Part shown: positions 53,276 through 60,947 of the stretch, in pieces
Position numbering within the stretch: position 1 is the first letter of the stretch
Layout of the letters: every line of letters starts with the position of its first letter
Assembly (NCBI GenBank): GCA_016235815.1
Contig: JACRIM010000058.1
Span: 160,041 to 224,040, forward strand
Length of the DNA: 64,000 nucleotides
DNA from: Planctomycetota bacterium
GTDB taxonomy: Bacteria > Planctomycetota > Phycisphaerae > UBA1845 > UTPLA1
Direction of reading: 5' to 3'
Made by a program: the position numbers and the translations under genes
Notes under the pieces: model-generated
Seen by the model: only the letters and a program-made list of their open reading frames with translations
Told to the model about the DNA's origin: nothing
Databases searched by the model: none

Positions 53276-53818
53276 CTATTCATGTTCGCTTGCTCCGCTC
53301 GTTTCTGTGTCCGGGCAGCCCCGCTCTTGCGCGGGCTGCCTTATGGTCCCATTCTGGGATACCGGCAATCCATTGCCGTAGCTTTTGCAACGGATTGCCG
53401 ACTGTGATTGCAGCGGATTGCCGACTGTGGCCGCGTCCCGTACCAACGGCCGGACACGATAAACCGACACGCCAGCATTCAATCGGCCCCGCCGCACTAC
53501 GATCAAAAGGCCCGCCGCTTCGAGCTGCCGGACCGCGCTATAAACGGTCCGCACGCCTCGGCCGATCCGCTCGGCAATGCTATTGTGCGACGCCCGCGCC
53601 AGCCCGTCCGGCTTTGTGTCTCGAAACAAAACAAACCACACCGCCGCCGCCGTCGGGTCGATCATCCGCATAGACCGATCCACAAACGTATTCAGCACGT
53701 CGAACCGCGAACCGGCCCCCGGCTTCGGCTTGCGTGTCGCCCTTGCGGACGATCCACCGCCAGCCGTCGCCGGAATGCCGACACGCTTTCCGATGTAGTC
53801 GGAACCGTCCCCGATCAT
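53276..53818 (-). CDS. Winged helix-turn-helix protein of the element (replication or regulation)
   Basis: 180 residues; start overlaps the helicase stop by 4 bases. Residues ~40-125 form a winged helix ('MRMIDPTAAAVWFVLFRDTK', 'ASHNSIAERIGRGVRTVYSA', 'VRQLEAAGLLIVVRRGRLNA'), like the HTH domains of plasmid and phage replication initiators or regulators. The tail is disordered. Its place at the end of the replication operon suggests an initiator or a regulator of integrase, whose gene follows. Confidence 0.75.
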   Translation of the reverse strand: MIGDGSDYIGKRVGIPATAGGGSSARATRKPKPGAGSRFDVLNTFVDRSMRMIDPTAAAVWFVLFRDTKPDGLARASHNSIAERIGRGVRTVYSAVRQLEAAGLLIVVRRGRLNAGVSVYRVRPLVRDAATVGNPLQSQSAIRCKSYGNGLPVSQNGTIRQPAQERGCPDTETSGASEHE

Positions 53819-54795
53819 GCCGCGTCATCCTTCGCCTTGCGTGGTTTCCGAGTCACGGGCGCGGGTGCCCCAACGGTCGGCTCGAAATAGACGTAGGACA
53901 TCCCGCCGTACAGGATTGCTCCTTGCTGGACGCCCGCCCGGCCGTGCCGATTCTTGGCGAGCTGCAACAGTAGGCGCGGATCGTCGCCTTCGTGTGCGTC
54001 ATCGCGGACGATGCCGATCATCATTCCCGCAAGCGAAGCAAACCGGGCCGAGCCGCGCACCGCCGACAAGTCCGCAGACTTCGCCGCCAGTGCGAGCTTA
54101 TTCACTTCGCTAATCAGGATGCCCGCCGCGTTCACCGTGCGGATTGCATCGGCGATAGCGTGCAAGGCAGAGTCGAACCGATCCACGGCCGAGCCGTTCG
54201 GCATCGCGTCAAACGTCACAAGCCCCAGATGATCGACAAGTACCACGGTCGGGCGCGTTTCGCGGATCAGCTCGCCGATTGCCTCGGCGTCGTGCAAGTC
54301 ATCTACAAAGCGGAGTCGCCCGCCGATTTCCTCGGATAACGCCTCGGCCACGTTGCGTGCGTGAACCTGGCCCGCGTCCCGAAGTTGACCGCGAAGCATT
54401 GCACCGATGGGCGCGCAGAGCGTGATACAGTTCTGTGCGTTGGTGCGAACCGATTGACCGGCGACAAGCCGAGCTGCCCGTACCGCCGTCGATGTTTCGA
54501 GATTGCATATCAGAGCCGTCGCCTCGGGGTGATTGCGCAAAACGCCTAGCACGATCAGGTCCGCAATCGTGGACTTGCCCGCGCCGGGGTGTGCGATGAT
54601 TCCCGCATACTCGCCGCGCACAAGTCCGCCGGTTGTCGAGTCAAACAACGCGACGCCGGTTTGCAACGTTTCGATGATCGGCTCGCCTCTGTCGATACGC
54701 CCGATCAGCTCGCCTAGTGCCTCGGCCAGCGTGCGACCCTTCGGCGCGGGGTCCGGTTGCAGCATTGCATTCGCAAGGTCGGTAGTGCTACTCAT
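53815..54795 (-). CDS. DnaB-like RecA-fold helicase ATPase of the element
   Basis: 326 residues, coupled at both ends by 4-base overlaps. Walker A is 'AHPGAGKST' near residue 70, Walker B 'TVVLVDHLGLVTF' (compare DnaB 'hhhDYLQLM'), and 'ISEVNKLALAAKSADLSAVR' followed by 'GSARFASLAGMMIGIVRDD' matches the DnaB C-terminal L2/sensor region. It lacks the DnaB N-terminal domain. It probably unwinds the element's own origin together with the primase encoded immediately upstream. Confidence 0.87.
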   Translation of the reverse strand: MSSTTDLANAMLQPDPAPKGRTLAEALGELIGRIDRGEPIIETLQTGVALFDSTTGGLVRGEYAGIIAHPGAGKSTIADLIVLGVLRNHPEATALICNLETSTAVRAARLVAGQSVRTNAQNCITLCAPIGAMLRGQLRDAGQVHARNVAEALSEEIGGRLRFVDDLHDAEAIGELIRETRPTVVLVDHLGLVTFDAMPNGSAVDRFDSALHAIADAIRTVNAAGILISEVNKLALAAKSADLSAVRGSARFASLAGMMIGIVRDDAHEGDDPRLLLQLAKNRHGRAGVQQGAILYGGMSYVYFEPTVGAPAPVTRKPRKAKDDAA

Positions 54796-55910
54796 TTTCG
54801 CACCGCCTTTCGCCTTGCGCTTCGGATCGTTGCTTCGGCTTCACGTTGCGACACGCCGCAACGCACGGCCCCAGACACAATCATTCGCTCGGCCTCGGCC
54901 TCGGGGATGCCGGACCGGATCAAGTCGCCGACGCCGTAGTAAATCGCTTTGTTGCGTTCGCCTTCGCGCATCGTGCCGTCGATCAGCGATTGCGTGCGCG
55001 GGTCCAGTTTGCGTATCCGATCAGGATGAAACGCCGGACGCCGCTTCGCCGGTTGCCGACGCGATTCGATTCGCGCCAGCTCCCGACGCACGTCGGCCAT
55101 GAAGATTTCCCACGTCGCCGGGGTCCACGATGGAACCGTTTCCGGTTCGATGATCGGCGCGGGATGCGAAGCGAACGGGTCCACGGCCACGCCGCCGCCG
55201 TTGCGAGCTGCAACCGCTCCGAACGGCAACGCCAGCGAATAGCCCCGATCCGGCCGGGTCGTGCTTTTGGGGATCAGCTCTATCGCTCCGCTCTTACCCA
55301 TCGTCGCCAACACGCCGGATGCCGTCGTGAACGCATTCGGGAGCATTGCGTCGGAGTCCGAGTAATCGCGGGCAGCGACCATGTTCGCCGCCGCCGCAAG
55401 AAACGCCACGGCCGCGCACGCATCGGCCAGCGATATCGGCTTCGGCGGAAACGCCCAGATATGTCGCCCAGAGCCGGACCGGCTTCGCACGACAATCGAA
55501 CCGCGCCAACCGCCGAATGAATCTATCCGCTCCCATAGAGTCGCCGCCGCCCGGTCCACGTCGGCAAGTCCGCCCGCGCCGTGCGATGCGCCGTCAAGGT
55601 CGAACGCGAACCAACGGCAAAGCCCGTCCGCCGCCGGGCAATAGCTCCCGAGCTGCAGCGCATCGATGCGGACGCGCTTCGGTTGCTTGTCGAAAGGCGC
55701 GAACGTCACAACGGCCGGACCGCCGCGCAGGTGTGCGTCGATCAGGGCTTCACATTCGGACCCATCGGCGAAACGGATCGGGCCGAACGATCCCCACGGC
55801 ATCATGCACGGCGCAAAGTCCGAGCCGTCTAGAATCTTCGCCAGTATGCCCCGGCAGATTGCGCCGTGGGATGCTGGACTTGTTTGTTGGGGGATGTATG
55901 ATCGTGTCAT
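54792..55910 (-). CDS. Archaeo-eukaryotic-type primase of the element
   Basis: 372 residues. The two catalytic Asp of the AEP fold appear in 'RWFAFDLDGASH', the Gly/His motif in 'SRSGSGRHIWAFP', and the third motif region in 'AIELIPKSTTRPDRGYSLAL', closest by eye to primases of the TOTE group. The C-terminal part ('MREGERNKAIYYGVGDLI' ... 'GVSQREAEATIRSARRKA') is a helical PriCT-like module. It starts at TAATG, one base into the stop of the upstream gene, after a GAGGGGGG ribosome site, and ends in an ATGA overlap with the helicase. Together they form a primase-helicase pair for autonomous replication. Confidence 0.85.
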   Translation of the reverse strand: MTRSYIPQQTSPASHGAICRGILAKILDGSDFAPCMMPWGSFGPIRFADGSECEALIDAHLRGGPAVVTFAPFDKQPKRVRIDALQLGSYCPAADGLCRWFAFDLDGASHGAGGLADVDRAAATLWERIDSFGGWRGSIVVRSRSGSGRHIWAFPPKPISLADACAAVAFLAAAANMVAARDYSDSDAMLPNAFTTASGVLATMGKSGAIELIPKSTTRPDRGYSLALPFGAVAARNGGGVAVDPFASHPAPIIEPETVPSWTPATWEIFMADVRRELARIESRRQPAKRRPAFHPDRIRKLDPRTQSLIDGTMREGERNKAIYYGVGDLIRSGIPEAEAERMIVSGAVRCGVSQREAEATIRSARRKAVRK

Positions 55911-56350
55911 TAGTAGTTACCCCCCTCATTCGCAAGCCCGACGGTTGCCGCCGTTGGGCTTGTTTTTTCTGGCGACAACGCCGCGATGAATTGCCTCAGC
56001 CGGGCAATCTCGGCATCGGCTCGGGCATCGTCGATGATGCGCCACACAGTCAATAGGCCGCGATGCCGATGCGCCCTAGCAGACTTCGCGCTGCCGACAG
56101 CCTCAATCACTTTGCGGAGTGAAAGCAACTTTGAGACGGTCCCGCGCCACTTTCCACCATCCGCGTACTTGCGCCCAAGTTCTGCCGCATCGTCGGTTGT
56201 GCCCGTCCGATCCGGCCTCGCTCGCATCGCTTCGAGCATCGCTAATTGACACTGTGCAATCAGCTCGGCCTTGCCGTCGGCGGATGCTGCGAACAGCATC
56301 CCCCGATCTCGCCATGCTTCGCCGCGTTCAATGGATCGTTTCCGAGTCAT
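55910..56350 (-). CDS. Element protein of unknown function
   Basis: 146 residues from ATG 56350, which overlaps the Xis stop as ATGA; the frame also extends back to 56386. The sequence is helical and charged ('ERGEAWRDRGMLFAASADGK', 'DDAAELGRKYADGGKWRGTV', 'DDARADAEIARLRQFIAAL'). No family recognised. Its fixed position between Xis and primase in a coupled operon suggests a helper in replication or maintenance. Confidence 0.75.
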   Translation of the reverse strand: MTRKRSIERGEAWRDRGMLFAASADGKAELIAQCQLAMLEAMRARPDRTGTTDDAAELGRKYADGGKWRGTVSKLLSLRKVIEAVGSAKSARAHRHRGLLTVWRIIDDARADAEIARLRQFIAALSPEKTSPTAATVGLANEGGNY

Positions 56351-56601
56351 CGCGCACCGCCTTTCGATGCGCGAACCGATGGGCATCCCGCTTCCAGCCA
56401 GTTTTGCAGTTCCCTACGTCGCCAACGCACCAACGATCCGAGCCGCGTAGGCGTCGGCATCCGGCCGCCGTCGGCAAGCCGGCGAACGTGCCGACAACTG
56501 CATTGCAGCATCGACGCCACGGCTCGCACGTCGAGTAACTCAGCCGGTACTCGCTCCGGCCCGGCGAATCGCTCGCCGGTTGCGTTTGTGTTAGTCGCCA
56601 T
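56347..56601 (-). CDS. Xis/AlpA-type helix-turn-helix protein
   Basis: 84 residues with GGAG 8 bases before the ATG. Excisionase-family winged helix: 'LLDVRAVASMLQCSCRHVRR', 'ADGGRMPTPTRLGSLVRWRR', 'RELQNWLEAGCPS'. First gene of the coupled operon. Palindromes in the 167 bases upstream are candidate control sites. AlpA/Xis proteins of satellites both promote excision and activate transcription; which applies here is open. Confidence 0.87.
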   Translation of the reverse strand: MATNTNATGERFAGPERVPAELLDVRAVASMLQCSCRHVRRLADGGRMPTPTRLGSLVRWRRRELQNWLEAGCPSVRASKGGAR

Positions 56602-56667
56602 TTTTCTTACTCCGGTATGGCAGACATGCCGTGCCCTTCACAATGAAGGGCGTACAGGAGTAGTCAG

Positions 56668-56683
56668 GTGGTCATATGACCAC
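56668..56683. promoter_or_regulatory. 16-bp perfect palindrome, candidate operator
   Basis: GTGGTCATATGACCAC lies 66 bases upstream of the Xis start. A shorter relative, GGTCATGACC, is at 56727-56736. The shared GGTCAT half-sites suggest binding of one dimeric regulator at both places in the only intergenic gap between the two gene blocks of the element. Confidence 0.6.
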
Positions 56684-56726
56684 TTTGAGAATTGATGGTT
56701 TTGCTAGGGAATTGCGCTGATTAGCC

Positions 56727-56736
56727 GGTCATGACC
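56727..56736. promoter_or_regulatory. Second GGTCAT palindrome, candidate operator
   Basis: GGTCATGACC, the same half-site as at 56668 with two fewer central bases; a TTGACC on the minus strand (around 56752) could be a -35 box next to it. Confidence 0.45.
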
Positions 56737-56768
56737 ACTTGCCGAAAGCGGTCAAACACCAAACAATA

Positions 56769-58220
56769 TCAGTCCCGTTGGCTACGGCCGTACGGCATCC
56801 GTTTTTCGGATTCCATTTCGGCTTGATGTTCATGCAAGAGTTGCCTGTATTCAGCGTCGGATTTTTCTTCGGCTGCGATGTCCAAGCCCATTCGCTCCCC
56901 GCGTCCTGTTCCCGGTTTGTTGCCATTGATACCCAGCTTCGCTGCGATGGCCTTCCACGGACGGGAGCTAGATACCATCGCGCCGGGACACTTAAAGTGC
57001 CTCGCAAGGGTGTTTCTGCCTATGAGTCGCCGGGCTTTCTTAATTCCGTCCTTAGCATTACTTTTTATGGCTTGTTCGGCGTTGGCCACTTGTCGTTTGT
57101 TTTCGATCAAGTATTGCGATATTTCTGCGTCTAGGTTTGCTTGGGTCCACCGTCGGTTTCGCGGTTTGTCGGCGTTGGTCAATTTCGCACCAACCTTCGA
57201 CGGAGTCTCAATCACGCCGTATGGTTTCTCGCCCGGAATGATCGTCGCAGTGTGCGTGTTTGCTTGTCGAATCGATGGAAGTCGGTCGAGATATCGCAGT
57301 TCGCGCAACTTGTCGAAAAGGATTCTAAATTGGCCATGCTTTTCGCTGCCAGCATTGTGCCCGAGCTTTTCAATCTCCCAGAGGGACGCAAGGGCTTTGT
57401 ACGCATCGACGATAAGGGGAATGACAATCTCTGCCTTTCCTACCAATTCAGCGTGCGCCATTGCGAGCTGTTTTTTCTGTTCCAATTCGTCCCACGTCGG
57501 TATCCCCGGCTCGCTACCCGGTCGTTTTGTGGACGCCTGATAGGCGCAGTCGAGTGCGTCATATAACGCCGCAATCGGCCCCGTCGGTATATCGCTCGTT
57601 ACTATCGTCGCGTCGTGCGTATTCACTTGTCCGCCCAACTTCAGCGTGATTGACTTTTGCCGCACAGCGAATTGCATTCTTACGTCGAGGACGGTGAGCC
57701 GTGCGATTTCTTCGGCAGACAAACCAAGTTCCTGCAACACGGGACGCACGGCCGACCAATTGCAACCGTCCCAGCCGGGCAAGTGCTTTTGCACCGCTTG
57801 TACCGTCTCGGGATCGGCATTGCCGCGAAACGGGTTGCCAAGTGCAAACGGTCGCGGTTGCCCGTCGTCATCGACCTTGTTCGGCGCAACGAATGTCCGG
57901 TTTATTCGGTACAGCCACGTCTTAAACGCCACGTCTTCCACGACGCGCAAGGATGCTTTGAGTTCGCCGATTGCAACTCGAAACGCATCGTCGGAAATCC
58001 CCACCGCGCTCGCCAGCTTCCGAAGTTCCTCATATGTCAACTTGGGGTCGAGCTGTTTCAATCTCGCTTTGAGGTTGTCAGCCTTGTTCGGGAGATTCGC
58101 CCAAAGCAATTCCGGCAGCTTGGAACGGTATTCCGCGTCCGTGTCTAGGCGTTGCAGAATGCCGATGATCGACTCTTGTGCGTGCTGTTCGCTGTCCTTC
58201 TGTGCGACGGGTTCAGACAT
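56769..58220 (-). CDS. Large element protein of unknown function
   Basis: 483 residues from ATG 58220, which has AAGGGA about 8 bases upstream; the frame runs back to 58436 without support. Mostly helical. The N-terminal part has 'SIIGILQRLDTDAEYRSKLP' and 'LTYEELRKLASAVGISDDAF', the middle 'ALYDALDCAYQASTKRPGSE', and the C-terminal part has an HTH-like 'GRNTLARHFKCPGAMVSSS' preceded by a basic helix. I recognise no family. It is first in the element's gene order behind the conserved right-end region, so it may be an early regulator or an anti-phage or helper-interaction protein; both are speculation. Confidence 0.7.
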   Translation of the reverse strand: MSEPVAQKDSEQHAQESIIGILQRLDTDAEYRSKLPELLWANLPNKADNLKARLKQLDPKLTYEELRKLASAVGISDDAFRVAIGELKASLRVVEDVAFKTWLYRINRTFVAPNKVDDDGQPRPFALGNPFRGNADPETVQAVQKHLPGWDGCNWSAVRPVLQELGLSAEEIARLTVLDVRMQFAVRQKSITLKLGGQVNTHDATIVTSDIPTGPIAALYDALDCAYQASTKRPGSEPGIPTWDELEQKKQLAMAHAELVGKAEIVIPLIVDAYKALASLWEIEKLGHNAGSEKHGQFRILFDKLRELRYLDRLPSIRQANTHTATIIPGEKPYGVIETPSKVGAKLTNADKPRNRRWTQANLDAEISQYLIENKRQVANAEQAIKSNAKDGIKKARRLIGRNTLARHFKCPGAMVSSSRPWKAIAAKLGINGNKPGTGRGERMGLDIAAEEKSDAEYRQLLHEHQAEMESEKRMPYGRSQRD

Positions 58221-58403
58221 GATGCAATCCCTTGCACGGGCCGGTCCCGGCGAGCTGTTCGGGATTGCGAAACAGCTCGGCCGGGTCCGCTTGCGGATGT
58301 ACGGTCCGCGTCCCGTTATCGGGGATTGTAACTCCCGAATCGGTCTCGGCGACGCATCGCCCCTTGCCTGTGAATTGTCTGTCAGCCGGGGGGTGCCAAT
58401 TCT

Positions 58404-58661
58404 CAGCCGCGATAGCGGAGCGGCCGCACGGTCCACGGGCCGGGGGTTGCAGCTTTTCCGCCCCCCTATGCCAGCGTTGGACTAAATAGCCCAAAGGCCC
58501 AGCCATAACCTACGAAAATGTGCGTGCACGGTCGGCCGCGTTGGACTACCGACGATCCGCAGAGATTCGATAGCCCCTGCCCCCGGCCGGGAAATAAAGT
58601 GTGTCTATCTCGCCGATTGTTCCCAATGGGGTCGTTTTCGTTTCATGCCGGGAAGGACCCG
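58404..58661. repeat. Conserved right-end non-coding segment, copy 1
   Basis: About 255 bases that recur with many scattered differences at 59289-59542. It contains two direct repeats GCGTTGGACTA (58474-58484 and 58538-58548, 64 bases apart) and 'CCCGGCCGGGAAATAAAGTGTGT'-type shared blocks. It sits upstream of the first element gene, so an origin, integrase arm sites or the early promoter are the likely contents. Confidence 0.75.
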
Positions 58662-58686
58662 CAACCGGGGTCTGCCCGTTGCTCCG

Positions 58687-58896
58687 TTATTCCCCCGGCG
58701 TGCGGGCCTTTGCATCCGCAAGCAATCGCCGCACGGCCTCGGCCTTATCGGTGTCAGACAACGGCAATCGCATGATCCCGGCGACAGCCTCGGCGAAGGA
58801 ATCGGCCCCGGATGATGCGCCTTTTGCTGCGCCTATATCCTGAATCGGGCCTTTTTGTTGGGGTATTGGTAGCGGGTTCGAGTCCCGCCTCGCCCA
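58687..58896 (-). other. Severed 3' segment of the integrase reading frame
   Basis: From the att core ('WARRDSNP') the minus-strand frame continues 'LPIPQQKGPIQDIGAAKGAS' and onward to a TAA at 58687, 61 residues after the core. In the circle this follows the integrase in frame. A copy in the decayed neighbour element (60752-60947) keeps a 33-residue block (from SGADSF to RRLLA) with one amino-acid change, although about 12 of 13 base changes are silent. It is therefore coding sequence under selection. In the integrated state it is cut off from the integrase gene; an open frame continues outward to 59022 but has no family support. Confidence 0.8.
58872..58896. other. attR core
   Basis: Exact copy of the tRNA-Leu 3' 25 bases, 7,101 bases from attL. 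Outside a tRNA context here, since the 5' tRNA part is absent. Confidence 0.92.
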
Positions 58897-59288
58897 GTGG
58901 AAGCGTGGAACCGCAGATTTGTCGGATTGAGCAGATTGGGTTGGGGGGTGAATGCTTGGCTCGGTGGAATTGCGGCAGATTGTCTGAAGAGCGCGATGGG
59001 ATTGGATTGGGGGGCGTCCCATGCGAAAAGGACCTGGGAAAAGGTGGGATTACCTGGGACGAAGTGGGACGGGGTGCCATGGAGAGGGTCTGAGGGGTCA
59101 AGGGGCCGAGGGGCCGAGTGAAGGAAGGTGTTGCTTCGCAACGGTAAGCACATGCATGGGCGCGGAACATCCGGGGCCTCCTTTCGCTGGCGTGGGCGGC
59201 TTGCCTAACTTTTGCCTAACATAGTATAGTCTGCGAAATGGCGGGGCAAGGGAAACGCCGAAACATTCGAAACGCCCAAACAGTTATT
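58897..59288. other. Gene-free junction with short repeats
   Basis: No convincing gene. It holds GGGGTCAAGGGGCCGAGG-type repeats (59091-59120), a TTGCCTAAC direct repeat near 59198-59220 ahead of TAGTATAGT, and three degenerate octamer units (59256-59280) related to those in mutL and the nif3-like gene. Confidence 0.55.
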
Positions 59289-59542
59289 CAGCCGCAAGCG
59301 CGGCCTTGCCGCACGGTCCCTTTTGCGAGCGTTGCAGTTTTTCGCCCCCCCGATGCCAGCGTTGGACTAAGTAGCCCAAAGGCCCAACCATAACTCCCGA
59401 AAATGTGCGCGCACGGTCGGCCGCGTTGGACTTCGGCGGATTCGCAGGGGGTCGATAGCCCCTCCCCCCGGCCGGGAAATAAAGTGTGTGCCCCCGACTG
59501 TTCCCATAGGTGTCCGCGTCGTTTCGAGCCGGGAAGGACCCA
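59289..59542. repeat. Conserved right-end non-coding segment, copy 2
   Basis: Homologue of 58404-58661, with the direct repeats at 59359-59369 and 59423-59432. The intact element has about 25 bases between this block and the integrase tail; here there are about 1.2 kb with two genes. Confidence 0.75.
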
Positions 59543-59783
59543 CAAAAATCACCCCCCCAAGAAAATCCACGGGCGCGCACGGTGAGGGCCGGGCCGGTCT
59601 TTTGAGTTCCAACGAAACATTTTGCCCCCCCATGCCACGCCTGATTCGAGAAACCGAGCTGCCACATATGGTATGATTGTCATTTACGGTCCGCCGTCGG
59701 CAAGGCCGGACCGTTACGGGCAATCACACTAAACAAGGGCTTAGACCGTCCGAGCTGCCGAGTCGGATGGGAAAGGGCATTCC

Positions 59784-60302
59784 ATGAATCAGCGAAGTAG
59801 TTTGATCGTATTCTGTTTCGCCTCGGCGTTGGTGGGCGGGATCGTCGCCACGCAATCAGCGGGCCGGGATCGTGCGACGGCGCAGGTCGCCAACGTTGCG
59901 GCGGGAGTCGAGACTGTAGCACTCCCATCGCGCTGCAATCAATGTGCGTGGGACGGAAAGCGAATTGAGTATATTGCCACCACGGAGCGATTGCGGATTC
60001 AGGTTTTTCCGGTCGGAACGTCGGGCGTGGTACACAGTATTATTCGTTCGCCAAGTCCATACACTTGTATTCTTGATGTAATGGGCGAAGGCGACGCGGC
60101 CGATCCCAATGCGATTACATACGGACGTCCGGACGAATTCTGGAATACATATGTGAACCAAGAGAATGACATTCGGTTCACTTCGGGGCTTTGGATCGAG
60201 ACAAGAAACGTCAATGAATGTGGGCAGCCGTCGAACGCAACCAATGCTTTTGTGGTTCTCTATCGGCTAGACACTCCGCTTAGCACCGCCCCCGAGAAAT
60301 AG
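59784..60302 (+). CDS. Secreted protein of unknown function (cargo of remnant element)
   Basis: 172 residues; AAAGGG about 9 bases before the ATG. The signal peptide ends around 'VATQSAGRDRATAQ'. The mature part is beta-rich with four Cys (CNQC, a central Cys in 'YTCILDVMGEGDAADPN', and 'NVNECGQPSN'), so disulphides are likely. No family recognised. It lies in the slot between the right-end block and the integrase tail, oriented opposite to the element's core genes. Confidence 0.72.
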   Translation: MNQRSSLIVFCFASALVGGIVATQSAGRDRATAQVANVAAGVETVALPSRCNQCAWDGKRIEYIATTERLRIQVFPVGTSGVVHSIIRSPSPYTCILDVMGEGDAADPNAITYGRPDEFWNTYVNQENDIRFTSGLWIETRNVNECGQPSNATNAFVVLYRLDTPLSTAPEK

Positions 60303-60437
60303 CGTTTTCCTTGCAACAGTGAAGCCAAGTGAAGGTGGGCACCGTGATTTTCAAGGGCGCAATATGCTTATCCGTCTTGGGCCAATTGAAACTCTGAAAC
60401 TAAGTATATTAACGTGTCAATGAAACGGAGATTCGCA

Positions 60438-60737
60438 ATGAATAGACAAACCGCATTGGTGGCCGGGGTTGTCGTAGCAAGTTTTTGTGCCTTTCTATTT
60501 GGGCAATCCCGCCAAGAGTCGCCTGAGAGTTCAATGCTCCCGGCCGGTAGATTTCAGCTATTTGAGGGTAAATTTAGCGCAATAGTGGTAGCGAAGGATG
60601 TAAAACCCGGTAACGTTCAAGAAACTGGCCTATTTCGCATCGATACAATTACTGGTCGCACATGCAGATTGAATGTATTCGCGAATACGGAAGATCACAA
60701 ATACAGTGAACAGTGGATTGAGATTAGTGAGAAGTGA
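60438..60737 (+). CDS. Small membrane-anchored or secreted protein (cargo of remnant element)
   Basis: 99 residues from ATG 60438, preceded by CGGAG; the frame also starts at 60414. N-terminal hydrophobic segment 'TALVAGVVVASFCAFLFG', then a short domain ('RFQLFEGKFSAIVVAKDVKP', 'LFRIDTITGRTCRLNVF'). The 'LF-x-ID-x-x-TG' turn recalls small planctomycete membrane proteins such as the one at 27532-28068. Function unknown. Same orientation as the preceding gene, 135 bases on. Confidence 0.68.
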   Translation: MNRQTALVAGVVVASFCAFLFGQSRQESPESSMLPAGRFQLFEGKFSAIVVAKDVKPGNVQETGLFRIDTITGRTCRLNVFANTEDHKYSEQWIEISEK

Positions 60738-60751
60738 ATTGCAAGTTTCTA

Positions 60752-60947
60752 TTAGGTGTCGATCCGACTTACATAACTGGCTCGTTGCCCGGCCAGCAAC
60801 CGCCGCACGGCCTCGGCCTTGTCGGCATCGCTAAGCGGCAATCGCATGATCCCGGCGACGGCTTCGGCGAAGGAATCGGCCCCGGATGCTGCGCTTTTTG
60901 CTGCGACTGTGCCCTGAGTGGGCGTGGTCTGTTGGGGATTTTGTTGA
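60752..60947 (-). pseudogene. Orphan integrase C-terminal tail (remnant)
   Basis: Minus-strand frame matching the tail beyond attR: the block from SGADSF through 'AEAVAGIMRLPLSD' to 'KAEAVRRLLA' is nearly identical in protein but differs at many silent positions. It ends 'GQRASYVSRIDT' at TAA 60752-60754. No integrase body is joined to it. Confidence 0.75.

Larger units (their letters stand above)
51771..58896. mobile_element. Integrative, satellite-like element in tRNA-Leu
   Basis: The element is bounded by exact 25-bp direct repeats (attL 51771-51795 in the tRNA, attR 58872-58896), giving a 7,101-bp circle. All its genes are on the minus strand: an unknown 483-residue protein, Xis-like HTH, a 146-residue protein, primase, DnaB-like helicase, winged HTH and tyrosine integrase. 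The five genes from Xis to the winged HTH overlap by 1-4 bases. Nothing resembles capsid, portal, terminase, tail, relaxase or a type IV secretion system. A replication module plus integrase and Xis without structural genes matches phage satellites (P4/PICI-like) or a non-conjugative integrative element. Boundaries are certain; the satellite label is inference. Confidence 0.88.

Noticed and set aside
54792-55910. Complete TOTE conflict system
   Set aside because: Only the primase resembles that group; no fused superfamily 2 helicase or nuclease is present.
51771-58896. Complete prophage
   Set aside because: No capsid, portal, terminase, tail or lysis genes are seen.
58687-59022. 111-residue independent gene spanning attR
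   Set aside because: Explained better as the severed integrase tail plus read-through outside the element; the outer 43 residues look like junk or an eroded second integrase end.
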